Source: an uncultured Rickettsiales bacterium (GTDB lineage: Bacteria; Pseudomonadota; Alphaproteobacteria; Rickettsiales; UBA1997). Taken from it: DNA of 10,340 bases. The stretch is from NCBI GenBank assembly GCA_951800555.1, contig CATOJU010000023.1, positions 1 through 10,340 of the forward strand, in the 5' to 3' direction. Position 1 is the first letter of the stretch; each line of letters starts with the position of its first letter. This document shows, piece after piece, positions 1-6,997 of the stretch. Under the pieces are notes generated by a model. The model saw nothing but the letters and a program-made list of their open reading frames with translations, made no database searches and had not been told where the DNA came from. The translations under genes and the position numbers were made by a program.

Positions 1-912
1 TTTTATTAATTTATCAATTTTATCAACAATTTTATATTCAAGATCATTAATTATTTTATAGGAAATTTTTACAATTTTTTTAAAAATAAAATCCAATTTA
101 TCATTAACAACACTTTTTAAAGGTGACAAAAATTCAGCAACAGCAGTAGGTGTTGGTAATCTTAAATCTGCTGCATAATCAGCAATAGTCCAATCTATCT
201 CGTGACCAATTGCGCTGATTATAGGAATTTTAGATTTAAATATTTCTCTAGCAAGATTTTCACTATTAAAACACATTAAATCTTCCATTGACCCCCCTCC
301 CCTAGTAATAACTATTACATCAGGAATTTCTCGCGAATTAAAACATTTTATACCATTTATTATACTTTTATCTGCACCTTGCCCTTGTACTAACGACGGA
401 AATAGTATTATTTCATTAATTGGTAATCTATCTTTTAAACGAACTTCAATATCTTTAATAGCCGCACCATTTGGTGCTGTAATTATTCCAACTCGATTAA
501 TTATTTTAGGTATTTCTTTTTTAAGACTTTTATCAAAAAGTCCTTCAGTTTCAAGCTTTTTCTTTCTTTCCTCAATTATTTTTATTAAAGCACCTTCACC
601 ATTTATTTCAACTTTATCAGCTATAATTTGATAATTTGATCTATCTTTATAGATTGAAAGTCTTCCATAAACTAAAACTTCAAGTCCATCTTCCAAAATT
701 GTATTATTATTCCAAATCATCTGTTGATTCTTAAAAAATACAATATTTATCATAGAATCAGAATCTTTTAGATTAAAATAACTATGCCCACTAGTAGCTT
801 TTTTAAAACTACTTATTTCACCCATTATTTTTAAATAACCAAAGGATCCTTCAAGAACAGTTTTTATACTATTTACAAGTTCTGATACAGTATATTGTGG
901 AATTTTATCCAT
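1..912 (-). CDS. xseA: Exodeoxyribonuclease VII large subunit (partial, C-terminus outside the window)
   Basis: Catalytic subunit of exonuclease VII, which with XseB degrades single-stranded DNA into oligonucleotides in the cytoplasm during repair and recombination. I translated the minus strand from the ATG at 912: 304 codons stay open to the left edge. The N-terminal ~105 residues fit the OB-fold ssDNA-binding domain (start MDKIPQYTVSELVNSIK, then GEISSFKKATSGHSYFNLKD). The catalytic domain follows, with GIITAPNGAAIKDI, the glycine stretch VITRGGGSMEDL, and ISAIGHEIDWTIADYAADLR followed by PTPTAVAE, all family hallmarks. About one third of the usual ~400-450 residues (the coiled-coil part that binds XseB) lies beyond base 1. 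The start is seven bases after the fabD stop, so the two are probably one transcript. No frameshift is seen. Confidence 0.95.
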   Translation of the reverse strand, partial: MDKIPQYTVSELVNSIKTVLEGSFGYLKIMGEISSFKKATSGHSYFNLKDSDSMINIVFFKNQQMIWNNNTILEDGLEVLVYGRLSIYKDRSNYQIIADKVEINGEGALIKIIEERKKKLETEGLFDKSLKKEIPKIINRVGIITAPNGAAIKDIEVRLKDRLPINEIILFPSLVQGQGADKSIINGIKCFNSREIPDVIVITRGGGSMEDLMCFNSENLAREIFKSKIPIISAIGHEIDWTIADYAADLRLPTPTAVAEFLSPLKSVVNDKLDFIFKKIVKISYKIINDLEYKIVDKIDKLIK

Positions 913-919
913 TTTTAAA

Positions 920-1864
920 CTATAAAATTTTTACAAATTCTTCTAAACTTTCCAAAGAATTTACAGTAAAAACTTTAGCATCAGGACAAGTTCTTGGAAC
1001 CATACCGCTTAAAACTTTTCCATTTCCAATTTCAACAAAAGTATCTATACCACTTTCAATAGCTTTTAACATAGTTTCTCTCCATCTAACTCTACCGGTA
1101 ATTTGTTTTATTAAATTTTCTTTAATTTCTAATGGATTTTCTTCGAAATCTGCTGTAAAATTTGCTATTACTTTAGTTTTTGGATTATTTATTTCAATAT
1201 TATCCAAAATTTCTTTCATTTTATCTACTGCTGGTGACATTAATTGAGAATGAAATGCTCCACTAACATTCAATTTTAAAGCTCTTTTAATTTTTAATTC
1301 ACTAGCAACTTCAATAGCTCTATCAATAGAATTTACATTTCCACTTAATACAACTTGTCCAACTGTATTATCATTTGCTATTTGTAAAATTTCACCTTCA
1401 AATCTTGCTTTATTCACAACTTCTTCTGCTTGTTCTATAGTTGCTCCTACTAATGCTAACATAGTTCCATAACTTTTTTCACCAGCTTCTGAAAATGCTT
1501 TTCCTCTAATTTTTAATAATTTAGCTGTATTTTCCAATGTTAAAGCCCCACTAGCACATAAAGCCGTATATTCGCCTAAAGAATGCCCAGCAGTCAAATT
1601 GCAAAGTTTTTTTATATCTAAATTTGTATTTTTCTCAATTACTCGCAAAATAGCCATTGAAGCTGTCATTATGGCGGGTTGCGAATTTTCCGTATCTGTT
1701 AGTAAATTTTCTGGTCCTTCAAACATAATTTTTGTAAGATTCTTGTTTAGTACATTATCAACTTCTTCAAATACTTCTTTTGCTTCAATAAAATTATCAT
1801 AAAAATTCTTTGCCATACCAATCGTTTGGCTTCCCTGCCCCGGAAAAATAAAAGCTTTATTCAT
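920..1864 (-). CDS. fabD: Malonyl-CoA:ACP transacylase
   Basis: Transfers malonyl from malonyl-CoA to acyl carrier protein, supplying the extender for type II fatty acid synthesis in the cytoplasm. The 314-residue length is normal for the family. Visible hallmarks: FPGQGSQ at 7-13 (oxyanion-hole loop), Gln62, the nucleophile elbow GHSLGEY with Ser95, Arg120 (binds the malonyl carboxylate), and GAFHSQLM with the catalytic His205; the QITGRVRW segment near 254-261 is also typical. The ATG at 1864 has no convincing Shine-Dalgarno sequence, which is common for genes here. It is upstream of xseA with a 7-bp gap and diverges from rpsO across about 400 bp. No missing active-site residue. Confidence 0.97.
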   Translation of the reverse strand: MNKAFIFPGQGSQTIGMAKNFYDNFIEAKEVFEEVDNVLNKNLTKIMFEGPENLLTDTENSQPAIMTASMAILRVIEKNTNLDIKKLCNLTAGHSLGEYTALCASGALTLENTAKLLKIRGKAFSEAGEKSYGTMLALVGATIEQAEEVVNKARFEGEILQIANDNTVGQVVLSGNVNSIDRAIEVASELKIKRALKLNVSGAFHSQLMSPAVDKMKEILDNIEINNPKTKVIANFTADFEENPLEIKENLIKQITGRVRWRETMLKAIESGIDTFVEIGNGKVLSGMVPRTCPDAKVFTVNSLESLEEFVKIL

Positions 1865-2121
1865 AAAAATAATCGTTTATTAGTAGATAAATTATTAAAG
1901 ATATTTTTTAAAAAAACAAGGAAATAAATAAAATAATTAATATATTCTATAGAATGTTTATCCATTAAAGGAATAATTATCTTACAAAAATCGTCTATTT
2001 TTAACAATAAATATTGATTATTAAATCTTTAAATATTAGTATCATTTTAAGAGGTTTAAAATTATACTAAATTCAATTATTTAACTTCCTATCTTTATTT
2101 TTCAAGGATTTTGAGAATTTT
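1865..2121. other. Intergenic region between divergent fabD and rpsO, left part
   Basis: AT-rich non-coding DNA that must hold the fabD promoter on the minus strand, but I cannot place it with confidence. It contains a perfect 12-bp palindrome ATTCTATAGAAT at 1944-1955, which might be an operator or chance. No RNA gene, repeat copy or decayed ORF is recognisable. Confidence 0.5.
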
Positions 2122-2151
2122 TTAACATATTATCAAGAAATATGATAAAAT
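2122..2151 (+). promoter_or_regulatory. Possible rpsO-pnp promoter
   Basis: TTAACA (2122-2127) is separated by 18 bp from TAAAAT (2146-2151), inside TATGATAAAAT. This would give an RNA with a leader of roughly 115 nt before rpsO. AT-rich DNA yields many such matches, so it is tentative. Confidence 0.3.
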
Positions 2152-2273
2152 CCCAAAATCAATTATTCCCACTAGCTTTTTAAATTTTTTATTTTAATAT
2201 AAAATTATCCATAACTACATTTTGAGGTGGTTATTGGAATTTACAATTTTATTAACAAAAAGACTCAAAAAAT
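2152..2273 (+). promoter_or_regulatory. Candidate rpsO leader with a helix beside the start codon
   Basis: TTTTGAG at 2220-2226 is complementary to CTCAAAA at 2264-2270, which ends three bases before the rpsO ATG. Inside it, GTTA (2230-2233) can pair with TAAC (2253-2256). There is no Shine-Dalgarno sequence next to the ATG; the only purine-rich stretch, GAGGTGG, is at 2224-2230 and partly in the helix. S15 is known to repress its own mRNA through structured leaders that differ between bacterial groups, so an autoregulatory role is plausible but inferred. Confidence 0.35.
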
Positions 2274-2558
2274 ATGTCTATTACAAAAGAAAAAAAAAGT
2301 CAAATTATAAATAATTTTGCTACAAAAGAAGCTGATACAGGTTCAGTAGAAGTTCAATGTGCAATTTTAACAGAAAGAATAAAAAATCTTACAGAACACT
2401 TAAAAACACATCAAAAAGATTTTTCTTCAAGAAATGGTTTAATGGTTTTAGTTGCAAGAAGAAAAAGACTTTTAAAATACTTAGAAAAAAATAATCCTGA
2501 AAGATATAAAAAATTAATAAATACTTTAGGTTTAAAAGGAAATACAACTAATAATTAA
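2274..2558 (+). CDS. rpsO: Small ribosomal subunit protein S15 (uS15)
   Basis: Primary 16S rRNA-binding protein that organises the central domain of the 30S subunit. At 94 residues it is slightly longer than the usual 88-89, the excess being a polar tail GNTTNN. The four-helix pattern is clear: DTGSVEVQ at 21-28, then HLKTHQKDFSSRNGL with His42, Asp49 and Ser52, the conserved contacts to 16S helices, followed by a basic ARRKRLLKYL helix. It is followed by pnp after a 13-bp gap in the conserved rpsO-pnp arrangement, so both are likely co-transcribed. The ATG at 2274 is the only start that leaves the conserved N-terminus intact. Confidence 0.97.
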   Translation: MSITKEKKSQIINNFATKEADTGSVEVQCAILTERIKNLTEHLKTHQKDFSSRNGLMVLVARRKRLLKYLEKNNPERYKKLINTLGLKGNTTNN

Positions 2559-2571
2559 GGATTGATGTTTT

Positions 2572-4692
2572 ATGTTTAATATTATAAAAAAAGAAATTAC
2601 TTGGGGCAATAAAGTCTTAAGTTTAGAAACTGGTAGAATAGCAAATCAGGCAAGCAGTATTATAGCTAAAATGGGTAATACTGTTGTTATGGCAAATGTT
2701 ACAACTGCTAGTAAAGAAAGCACTGGTTTGGATTTTGTTCCTTTAACCATTAGCTATATAGAAAAATTTTATGCAGCAGGTCAAGTACCACCAGGTTTTG
2801 TAAAAAGAGAAACAAAACCTAGCGATCATGAAGTTTTAATTTCAAGATTGATAGATAGACCAATAAGGCCTTTATTCCCATCTAATTTTAGATATGAAAC
2901 AAATGTTTTTTGCACTCTTCTTTCCTATGATGAAAATGCACCTGTCGAAATAGTAGCCAGTATAGCAGCTTCTGCAGCTTTAACAATTTCAAAAGCTCCC
3001 TTTGAAGGGCCAATAGCTTCTGCAAAAGTTGGTTATAGAAATGGAGAATTTACATTAAATCAAGCAAGACCATTCGCAGATAATGGAAAACTTGAATTAG
3101 TTGTTTCTGGTACAGAAGATTCTGTTTTAATGGTAGAATCAGAAGTTAAGGAGTTAACTGAAGAAGAAATGCTTTTAGCTATAAAATTTGCTCAAGAAAA
3201 TATAAAACCAGTAATTGCTTTAATTAAAGATTTCGCTGCTGAATGTAATGTTGAAAAATTAGAATTGCCGACAGAAGATAATACAGAATTAGAAAAATCA
3301 ATTAGTGATTTTATAACTGAGGATATAAAAGCAGCCTATAATACAATTGATAAACAAGAAAGAGTAAAAAAACTTGAAGAAATTGAAAATAAATTATTCC
3401 AAATGTTTGTTCCAGAAGATGCTGATGAAACTCTACAAAATAAAGTTGATTTTATATATCATGAAATTCAAAAAAATATTGTTAGACAAAAGCTTTTAAC
3501 TACTGGAAAAAGAATTGATGGTAGAAATAAAGATGAGGTAAGACCTATATCAGCAGAAATTGATGTTCTTCCAAGAGAAGTGGTACATGGTTCTGCTTTA
3601 TTTACAAGAGGTGAGACTCAATCTTTAAGTGTTTTAACTTTAGGTTCTAGCTACGACGAACAAATAGTTGATGGTGTTGGAAGAGATTTGGCGAGGGAAA
3701 CTTTTATGTTACACTATAATTTTCCACCATTTGCCACAGGTGAATGTGGAAAACTTGGTGCTCCTGGTCGTAGAGAAATAGGACACGGAAAACTTGCTTG
3801 GAGAGCTTTGAATAATATAAAACCAACAAAAGAAGAATTTCCATATACTATAAGATTAGTTTCCGAAATAACTTCTTCTAATGGTTCATCTTCTATGGCA
3901 ACAGTTTGTGGTGGTTCATTAGCTATGATGGCTGGTGGTGTTCCTATGAAATCTCCAGTTGCTGGTATAGCAATGGGCCTTATTAAAGAGGGTGAAAATT
4001 TTATAGTTTTAACTGATATTATGGGTGACGAAGATCATTTAGGAGATATGGATTTTAAAGTTGCTGGTACAAAAGATGCTATAACAGCTTTGCAAATGGA
4101 TATTAAATGTAAAGGCGTAACTCCTGAAATTATGAAAGTGGCACTTGAACAAGCAAAAGCTGGAAGATTGCATATTTTAGGCGAAATGGCTAAAGCTATA
4201 TCTGAATCTAGAAAAGAACTTTCTCCATCTGCTCCAAAAATGGAAGTTATAAAAATTCCTGTTGATAAAATCAAAGATGTTATTGGTAGTCAAGGTAAAA
4301 ATATTAAAAATATCACTGAGACAACTAATACAAATATTGATATAGAAGATAATGGAATTATTAAAATTTTAGGTCAATCATCAAGAAATGTAAAAGAAGC
4401 AATTGATATGATAGAGGGTTTGACATTTGAACCACAAATTGGAAAAATTTATAATGGAACAGTTGTAAAAATTCTAGATGTAGGTGCTTTTGTTAGATTA
4501 TCTGGCAATATTGATGGTTTCGTTCATATAAGTGAATTAGCTGATTATAGAGTTGATTTTGTTGATGATATATTAAAAGAAGGTCAAACTATAAAAGTTA
4601 AGATGATAGGCTTTGATAAAAAAGGTAAACCAAAATTGTCCTATAGAGAAGTTGATCAAAAAACTGGTGCTGATTTGGGCAGAAAGTATTAG
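2572..4692 (+). CDS. pnp: Polyribonucleotide nucleotidyltransferase (PNPase)
   Basis: Phosphorolytic 3'-to-5' exoribonuclease acting in mRNA decay, as a trimer and often with RNase E. The 706 residues match the family (about 700). Domains in order: first RNase PH fold ~10-210, the all-helical linker ~240-315, second RNase PH fold ~320-535 with the catalytic block GDEDHLGDMDFKVAGT (Asp488, Asp494, Lys496), KH domain ~555-612 with the GxxG loop in VIGSQGKNIKNI, and S1 domain ~622-692 beginning GKIYNGTVVKILDVGAF. Phosphate-site motifs such as FTRGETQ and SSNGSSSMAT are present. AAGGA (2557-2561) overlaps the rpsO stop and sits 10 bp before the ATG, consistent with coupled translation. Transcription ends at the hairpin 4715-4749. 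Confidence 0.98.
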   Translation: MFNIIKKEITWGNKVLSLETGRIANQASSIIAKMGNTVVMANVTTASKESTGLDFVPLTISYIEKFYAAGQVPPGFVKRETKPSDHEVLISRLIDRPIRPLFPSNFRYETNVFCTLLSYDENAPVEIVASIAASAALTISKAPFEGPIASAKVGYRNGEFTLNQARPFADNGKLELVVSGTEDSVLMVESEVKELTEEEMLLAIKFAQENIKPVIALIKDFAAECNVEKLELPTEDNTELEKSISDFITEDIKAAYNTIDKQERVKKLEEIENKLFQMFVPEDADETLQNKVDFIYHEIQKNIVRQKLLTTGKRIDGRNKDEVRPISAEIDVLPREVVHGSALFTRGETQSLSVLTLGSSYDEQIVDGVGRDLARETFMLHYNFPPFATGECGKLGAPGRREIGHGKLAWRALNNIKPTKEEFPYTIRLVSEITSSNGSSSMATVCGGSLAMMAGGVPMKSPVAGIAMGLIKEGENFIVLTDIMGDEDHLGDMDFKVAGTKDAITALQMDIKCKGVTPEIMKVALEQAKAGRLHILGEMAKAISESRKELSPSAPKMEVIKIPVDKIKDVIGSQGKNIKNITETTNTNIDIEDNGIIKILGQSSRNVKEAIDMIEGLTFEPQIGKIYNGTVVKILDVGAFVRLSGNIDGFVHISELADYRVDFVDDILKEGQTIKVKMIGFDKKGKPKLSYREVDQKTGADLGRKY

Positions 4693-4714
4693 TTTTTGAT
4701 TAAAAAGATTTTTT

Positions 4715-4749
4715 AGTAAGTATGTTTGTAATAACATACTTACTTTTTT
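4715..4749 (+). terminator. Rho-independent terminator of rpsO-pnp
   Basis: A perfect 12-bp stem, AGTAAGTATGTT (4715-4726) with AACATACTTACT (4733-4744), a 6-nt loop and a run of six T. It begins 23 bp after the pnp stop. On the minus strand the hairpin is followed by A, so it is oriented for pnp and not for the gene at 4807. Confidence 0.92.
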
Positions 4750-4806
4750 AAATTAATTTCATAAAAACTTTAAAATATGTTTTATTTAATTCTATTAACT
4801 TTTAAA

Positions 4807-5478
4807 TTAGCATATATTACAAAATTTACAGGCGCCAGCGCCTTCTTCAAAATCCTCTTTAGAATTTATTTCAGTTAAAGGAGTTAATATATTTTGAGTT
4901 CTATTTTGCTCTTCTTGTATAAGAGAGGATATATAAGATAGTAAATTTTTATTATAGAATTCTCTTGGTTTATTTAAAAGTTCTCTACTTTCTTCTAAAT
5001 TTGAATTTAATTTTTGTAAATCTCTTTTTATTATTGAATTTTTCGGCCAATAATATTCATTCGCATATTCATAAGGACTTAAATTCGTTTCTTCATTTTT
5101 TTTATTTATATTTGCCCCTAAAACTTCAACTAAATATGCAATTTCTAATTTTTTTTCAGAATATTTATCATTAGATATATAATAATAAAGTGTATCATCT
5201 AATAATTTTTGTCTTTCTTCATTGGACGATATATTTAAGTTATCACAATATTTGTGAAATTTTTTAATAATGTTAAAATTTATTACTTTTTTTGAATATT
5301 TTTTTGTTTCTTCAGCTACTTCTATACCTATTCTTAAAATATCTCTAAAATTTGGTTGATCTTCTGGTATATCATTCCTTTTTGATAATAAAACAGCTGT
5401 TATTGCATTTGTGGCTTCTAATGATATTTCCATTGGATTAAAAGTATAAATCCTAGTAGATTCGTTTAATTCTTCCAT
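4807..5478 (-). CDS. Unrecognised protein with ankyrin-like segment and CaaX-like Cys-rich C-terminus
   Basis: I do not recognise the whole protein. I start it at the ATG at 5478 (223 residues): an in-frame TTG further upstream coincides with the -35 box of a strong promoter and cannot be the start of that transcript. Residues ~92-140 resemble one ankyrin repeat with an insertion (helix TLYYYISND, helix IAYLVEVLGANINKKN, then LSPYEYANE). Residues ~150-195 are charged and helical. The tail reads EEGAGACKFCNIC: Cys217, Cys220 and Cys223, with the last four residues matching a CaaX box (aliphatic Ile at a2, Cys at X) and a Gly/Ala linker before it encoded by an unusually GC-rich stretch (4831-4842). 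No signal peptide or membrane segment. It is a single gene, convergent with pnp. Alternatives: a metal-binding Cys tail, or a non-secreted cytosolic protein. Confidence 0.8.
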   Translation of the reverse strand: MEELNESTRIYTFNPMEISLEATNAITAVLLSKRNDIPEDQPNFRDILRIGIEVAEETKKYSKKVINFNIIKKFHKYCDNLNISSNEERQKLLDDTLYYYISNDKYSEKKLEIAYLVEVLGANINKKNEETNLSPYEYANEYYWPKNSIIKRDLQKLNSNLEESRELLNKPREFYNKNLLSYISSLIQEEQNRTQNILTPLTEINSKEDFEEGAGACKFCNIC

Positions 5479-5506
5479 AAATTTTATTAATTTTTTTCCT
5501 AGAAAG

Positions 5507-5535
5507 ATTATACCATAATTTTTACGTAAAGTCAA
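5507..5535 (-). promoter_or_regulatory. Sigma70-type promoter of the CaaX-tailed protein gene
   Basis: Reading the minus strand: TTGACT (5535-5530), a 17-bp spacer, then TATAAT (5512-5507), close to consensus. Transcription should start near 5500, about 20 nt before the ATG at 5478. This fixes the gene start downstream of the TTG that lies in the -35 box. The spacer ends in GG before TATAAT, as in the promoter at 6287-6315. Confidence 0.85.
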
Positions 5536-5566
5536 GAATTATAATTAAACTAAAAAGATTAATATA

Positions 5567-5728
5567 ACCACAATCTCATTTTTTAAGTTAAAAATATATT
5601 AAAAATAAGTAAAATATATATTTTTAGTATAAAATTATCTATATATTGATAGTATATATTTATCAAATTTTGATATAATTTATCATATTTTTTAAATTAT
5701 TATTTAATAAAAAAAGTGAGGTTTTGGT
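5567..5728. mobile_element. Miniature inverted-repeat element (MITE), IS982-related ends
   Basis: The left end ACCACAATCTCATTTTTT and the inverted right end ACCAAAACCTCACTTTTT match at 15 of 18 positions. The element is flanked on both sides by TAATATA (5560-5566 and 5729-5735), a 7-bp target duplication. The 162-bp interior is non-coding and very AT-rich. The left end resembles those at 7959 and 9178, the latter heading an IS982-like transposase remnant; so this looks like a non-autonomous derivative mobilised by that family. It lies about 30 bp upstream of the -35 box at 5530-5535. Confidence 0.75.
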
Positions 5729-5852
5729 TAATATATATTTATAATACAAGTTTAAATGTAAGATGAGAAAATTAAAAGATAATATAATTTTCAAATTTTT
5801 AAAGTTTATCTATCTAGGTCCAAACACATTTGGGAAAAACTTTGAAAAAATT

Positions 5853-5909
5853 TTACCTCATTTTTATAATTAATTTAACAAAAAGTATTAATAATTAAAA
5901 ATGAGGTAA
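5853..5909. repeat. 14-bp inverted repeat covering a ribosome binding site
   Basis: TTACCTCATTTTTA (5853-5866) is perfectly inverted as TAAAAATGAGGTAA (5896-5909), with 29 nt between. The right arm contains GAGG (5903-5906), the best ribosome binding site for the small ORF at 5913. It may be an RNA hairpin that hides that site or a remnant of a mobile-element end. The DNA between 5736 and 5852 holds only an imperfect AT-rich hairpin and no gene. Confidence 0.6.
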
Positions 5910-5912
5910 TTA

Positions 5913-6083
5913 ATGAAAGAATATACATACTATAACATATATTCTGGTGTTAAGATTAGAGGATTAAATAATATAAGTCAAGACTATGATCAATATTATT
6001 TAAGAAATCACAAAGATATATTAAATTTAAAAGATAGATTACTTAATCATTTTAATTTATCATTCTACCGAAGTTTGCCGTAA
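5913..6083 (+). CDS. Small hypothetical protein, possibly a truncated gene
   Basis: A 56-residue ORF starting at ATG 5913, preceded by GAGG at a good spacing of six bases. It begins MKEYTYYNIYSGVKIRG and is rich in Tyr, Asn and Leu; I recognise no family. The last few codons (FYRSLP) run straight into the IS481-like transposase remnant, so the reading frame may be the 5' end of an older gene cut by the insertion, or the N-terminal part of a transposase relative that I cannot recognise. It is preceded by the inverted repeat at 5853-5909, whose right arm carries the binding site. Whether it is expressed is unknown. Confidence 0.4.
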   Translation: MKEYTYYNIYSGVKIRGLNNISQDYDQYYLRNHKDILNLKDRLLNHFNLSFYRSLP

Positions 6084-6262
6084 CAAAGTGAAGGAATTTA
6101 TGAAATACTTTGAAGAGGGATGTAAAGATAATAATATAAAACTATATGTATTACCTCCTTAATAATAAAAGACCTCATTCATCTATTGACTATTTAAGTC
6201 CTATGGAATATATTAATAAATATAAAAGTAAAAATGAGAAAAGTTTTCCCAAAATTATGTGA
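6084..6262 (+). pseudogene. Remnant of an IS481-like (integrase-core) transposase
   Basis: Two pieces in different frames. Piece one (from 6088) reads EFMKYFEEGCKDNNIKLYVLPP and stops, which fits the end of the DDE/rve core of IS481-type transposases, where VLPP is normally followed by RSPKLNG. Piece two (6161-6262) reads NNKRPHSSIDYLSPMEYI, the typical C-terminal block of that family. The intervening ~50 or more residues, including the catalytic Glu, are deleted, and an upstream QSEG fragment in yet another frame suggests a further frameshift in the QxDNGSEF motif. It cannot make an active transposase. IS3 OrfB has a similar C-terminal block, but VLPP favours IS481. Confidence 0.7.
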
Positions 6263-6286
6263 GCCAGTACAATTCAATTTTTTTAC

Positions 6287-6315
6287 TTGACTTTTTATTA
6301 GTATTAAGGTATAAA
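6287..6315 (+). promoter_or_regulatory. Sigma70-type promoter of the coiled-coil protein gene
   Basis: TTGACT (6287-6292), a 17-bp spacer ending in GG, and TATAAA (6310-6315). Transcription should begin near 6322, about 25 nt before the ATG at 6347. The -35 box, spacer length and GGTATAA match the promoter at 5507-5535. Confidence 0.8.
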
Positions 6316-6346
6316 TTAAATTATATTTAAAAATAATAATAAAAAT

Positions 6347-6808
6347 ATGGGAGATAAAAAAAATAATACTAATAGGACAAGAGCTTCAAGAAGATTTAAA
6401 AATAATAATAAAAATAATAAAAAATACTCGAATAAAAATTTAGACTCTGATTTACAAAAAATTATTTCTGTCGCTAAAGAAAATGAAAATGTTAAAACGT
6501 CCGATAGTCTAGATGTTTCTCAAAAAACAGAAATTCAAAACGAAGAAAAAACTAATAATAAATTATCAGAAGAGGAAGCTTGGTGTAATGAAGAATTAGA
6601 AAAAATAGAACTAGAAGAAGGAGATCAAGAAAAATATCTAAGTAAAGAAGAAATGAAAGAAATGAAAGAATTAGAGGATAGATATAAAAAAATTATGAAT
6701 GAAAATAAAAAATTAATGGATTGCTGTAATAAAATTACTGATGCAGTTTTTGATTTAAAGACTCATAAAATTACAGATGAAGAAGTCAATAATATTATAT
6801 ATCATTAA
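6347..6808 (+). CDS. Hypothetical charged, coiled-coil-like protein
   Basis: No family recognised. The 153-residue protein has a basic, Asn/Lys-rich and probably disordered first 35 residues (TRASRRFKNNNKNNKKYSNK), a polar middle, and an acidic to mixed-charge helical region from ~73 to ~125 (LSEEEAWCNEELEKIELEE, then KEEMKEMKELEDRYKKIMNE) likely to form a coiled coil. MDCCNKI near 123-129 holds the paired cysteines. No signal peptide or membrane segment. It is a single-gene unit: a clear promoter at 6287-6315, no Shine-Dalgarno sequence, and a terminator ten bases after the stop. Asn runs come from AAT repeats. Its neighbours are IS remnants and host-interaction-like genes, so a lineage-specific accessory role is possible, but nothing in the sequence assigns one. 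Confidence 0.75.
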   Translation: MGDKKNNTNRTRASRRFKNNNKNNKKYSNKNLDSDLQKIISVAKENENVKTSDSLDVSQKTEIQNEEKTNNKLSEEEAWCNEELEKIELEEGDQEKYLSKEEMKEMKELEDRYKKIMNENKKLMDCCNKITDAVFDLKTHKITDEEVNNIIYH

Positions 6809-6817
6809 CCTGTTTTT

Positions 6818-6893
6818 TATTATTCCAGATTAAAATTTACCACAAAATAAAATTTAATAAAAAATTATAATCTGGAATAATATAACTTTTTTT
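6818..6893 (+). terminator. Long-loop terminator after the coiled-coil gene
   Basis: Perfect 15-bp inverted repeat TATTATTCCAGATTA (6818-6832) with TAATCTGGAATAATA (6868-6882), a 35-nt AT-rich loop that can itself fold (AAAATTT with AAATTT), then seven T at 6887-6893. Its position ten bases after the stop fits a terminator. The long arms could also be terminal repeats of a tiny element. Confidence 0.65.
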
Positions 6894-6997
6894 ATACAAA
6901 TTCCAAATATTATAAAAAATTGATTCATTTATAATTAATAAAAATTAATCATCATATTAACAATATTTTATTAAATTTTAAATTTTATAACGAGAAA

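Noticed and set aside
897..1247. Plus-strand reading frame across the end of fabD
   Set aside because: Antisense shadow of fabD, which has clear catalytic motifs on the other strand; no homology-like features.
1944..1955. Perfect palindrome ATTCTATAGAAT upstream of fabD
   Set aside because: A 12-bp AT-rich palindrome is easily found by chance here, and no second copy or regulator supports an operator.
4831..4842. GC-rich inverted repeat GGCGCCAGCGCC, and the shared GCGCCAGC in the poly-proline gene
   Set aside because: Both are explained by Gly/Ala/Pro codons; an 8-base match between them is weak evidence for a common element.
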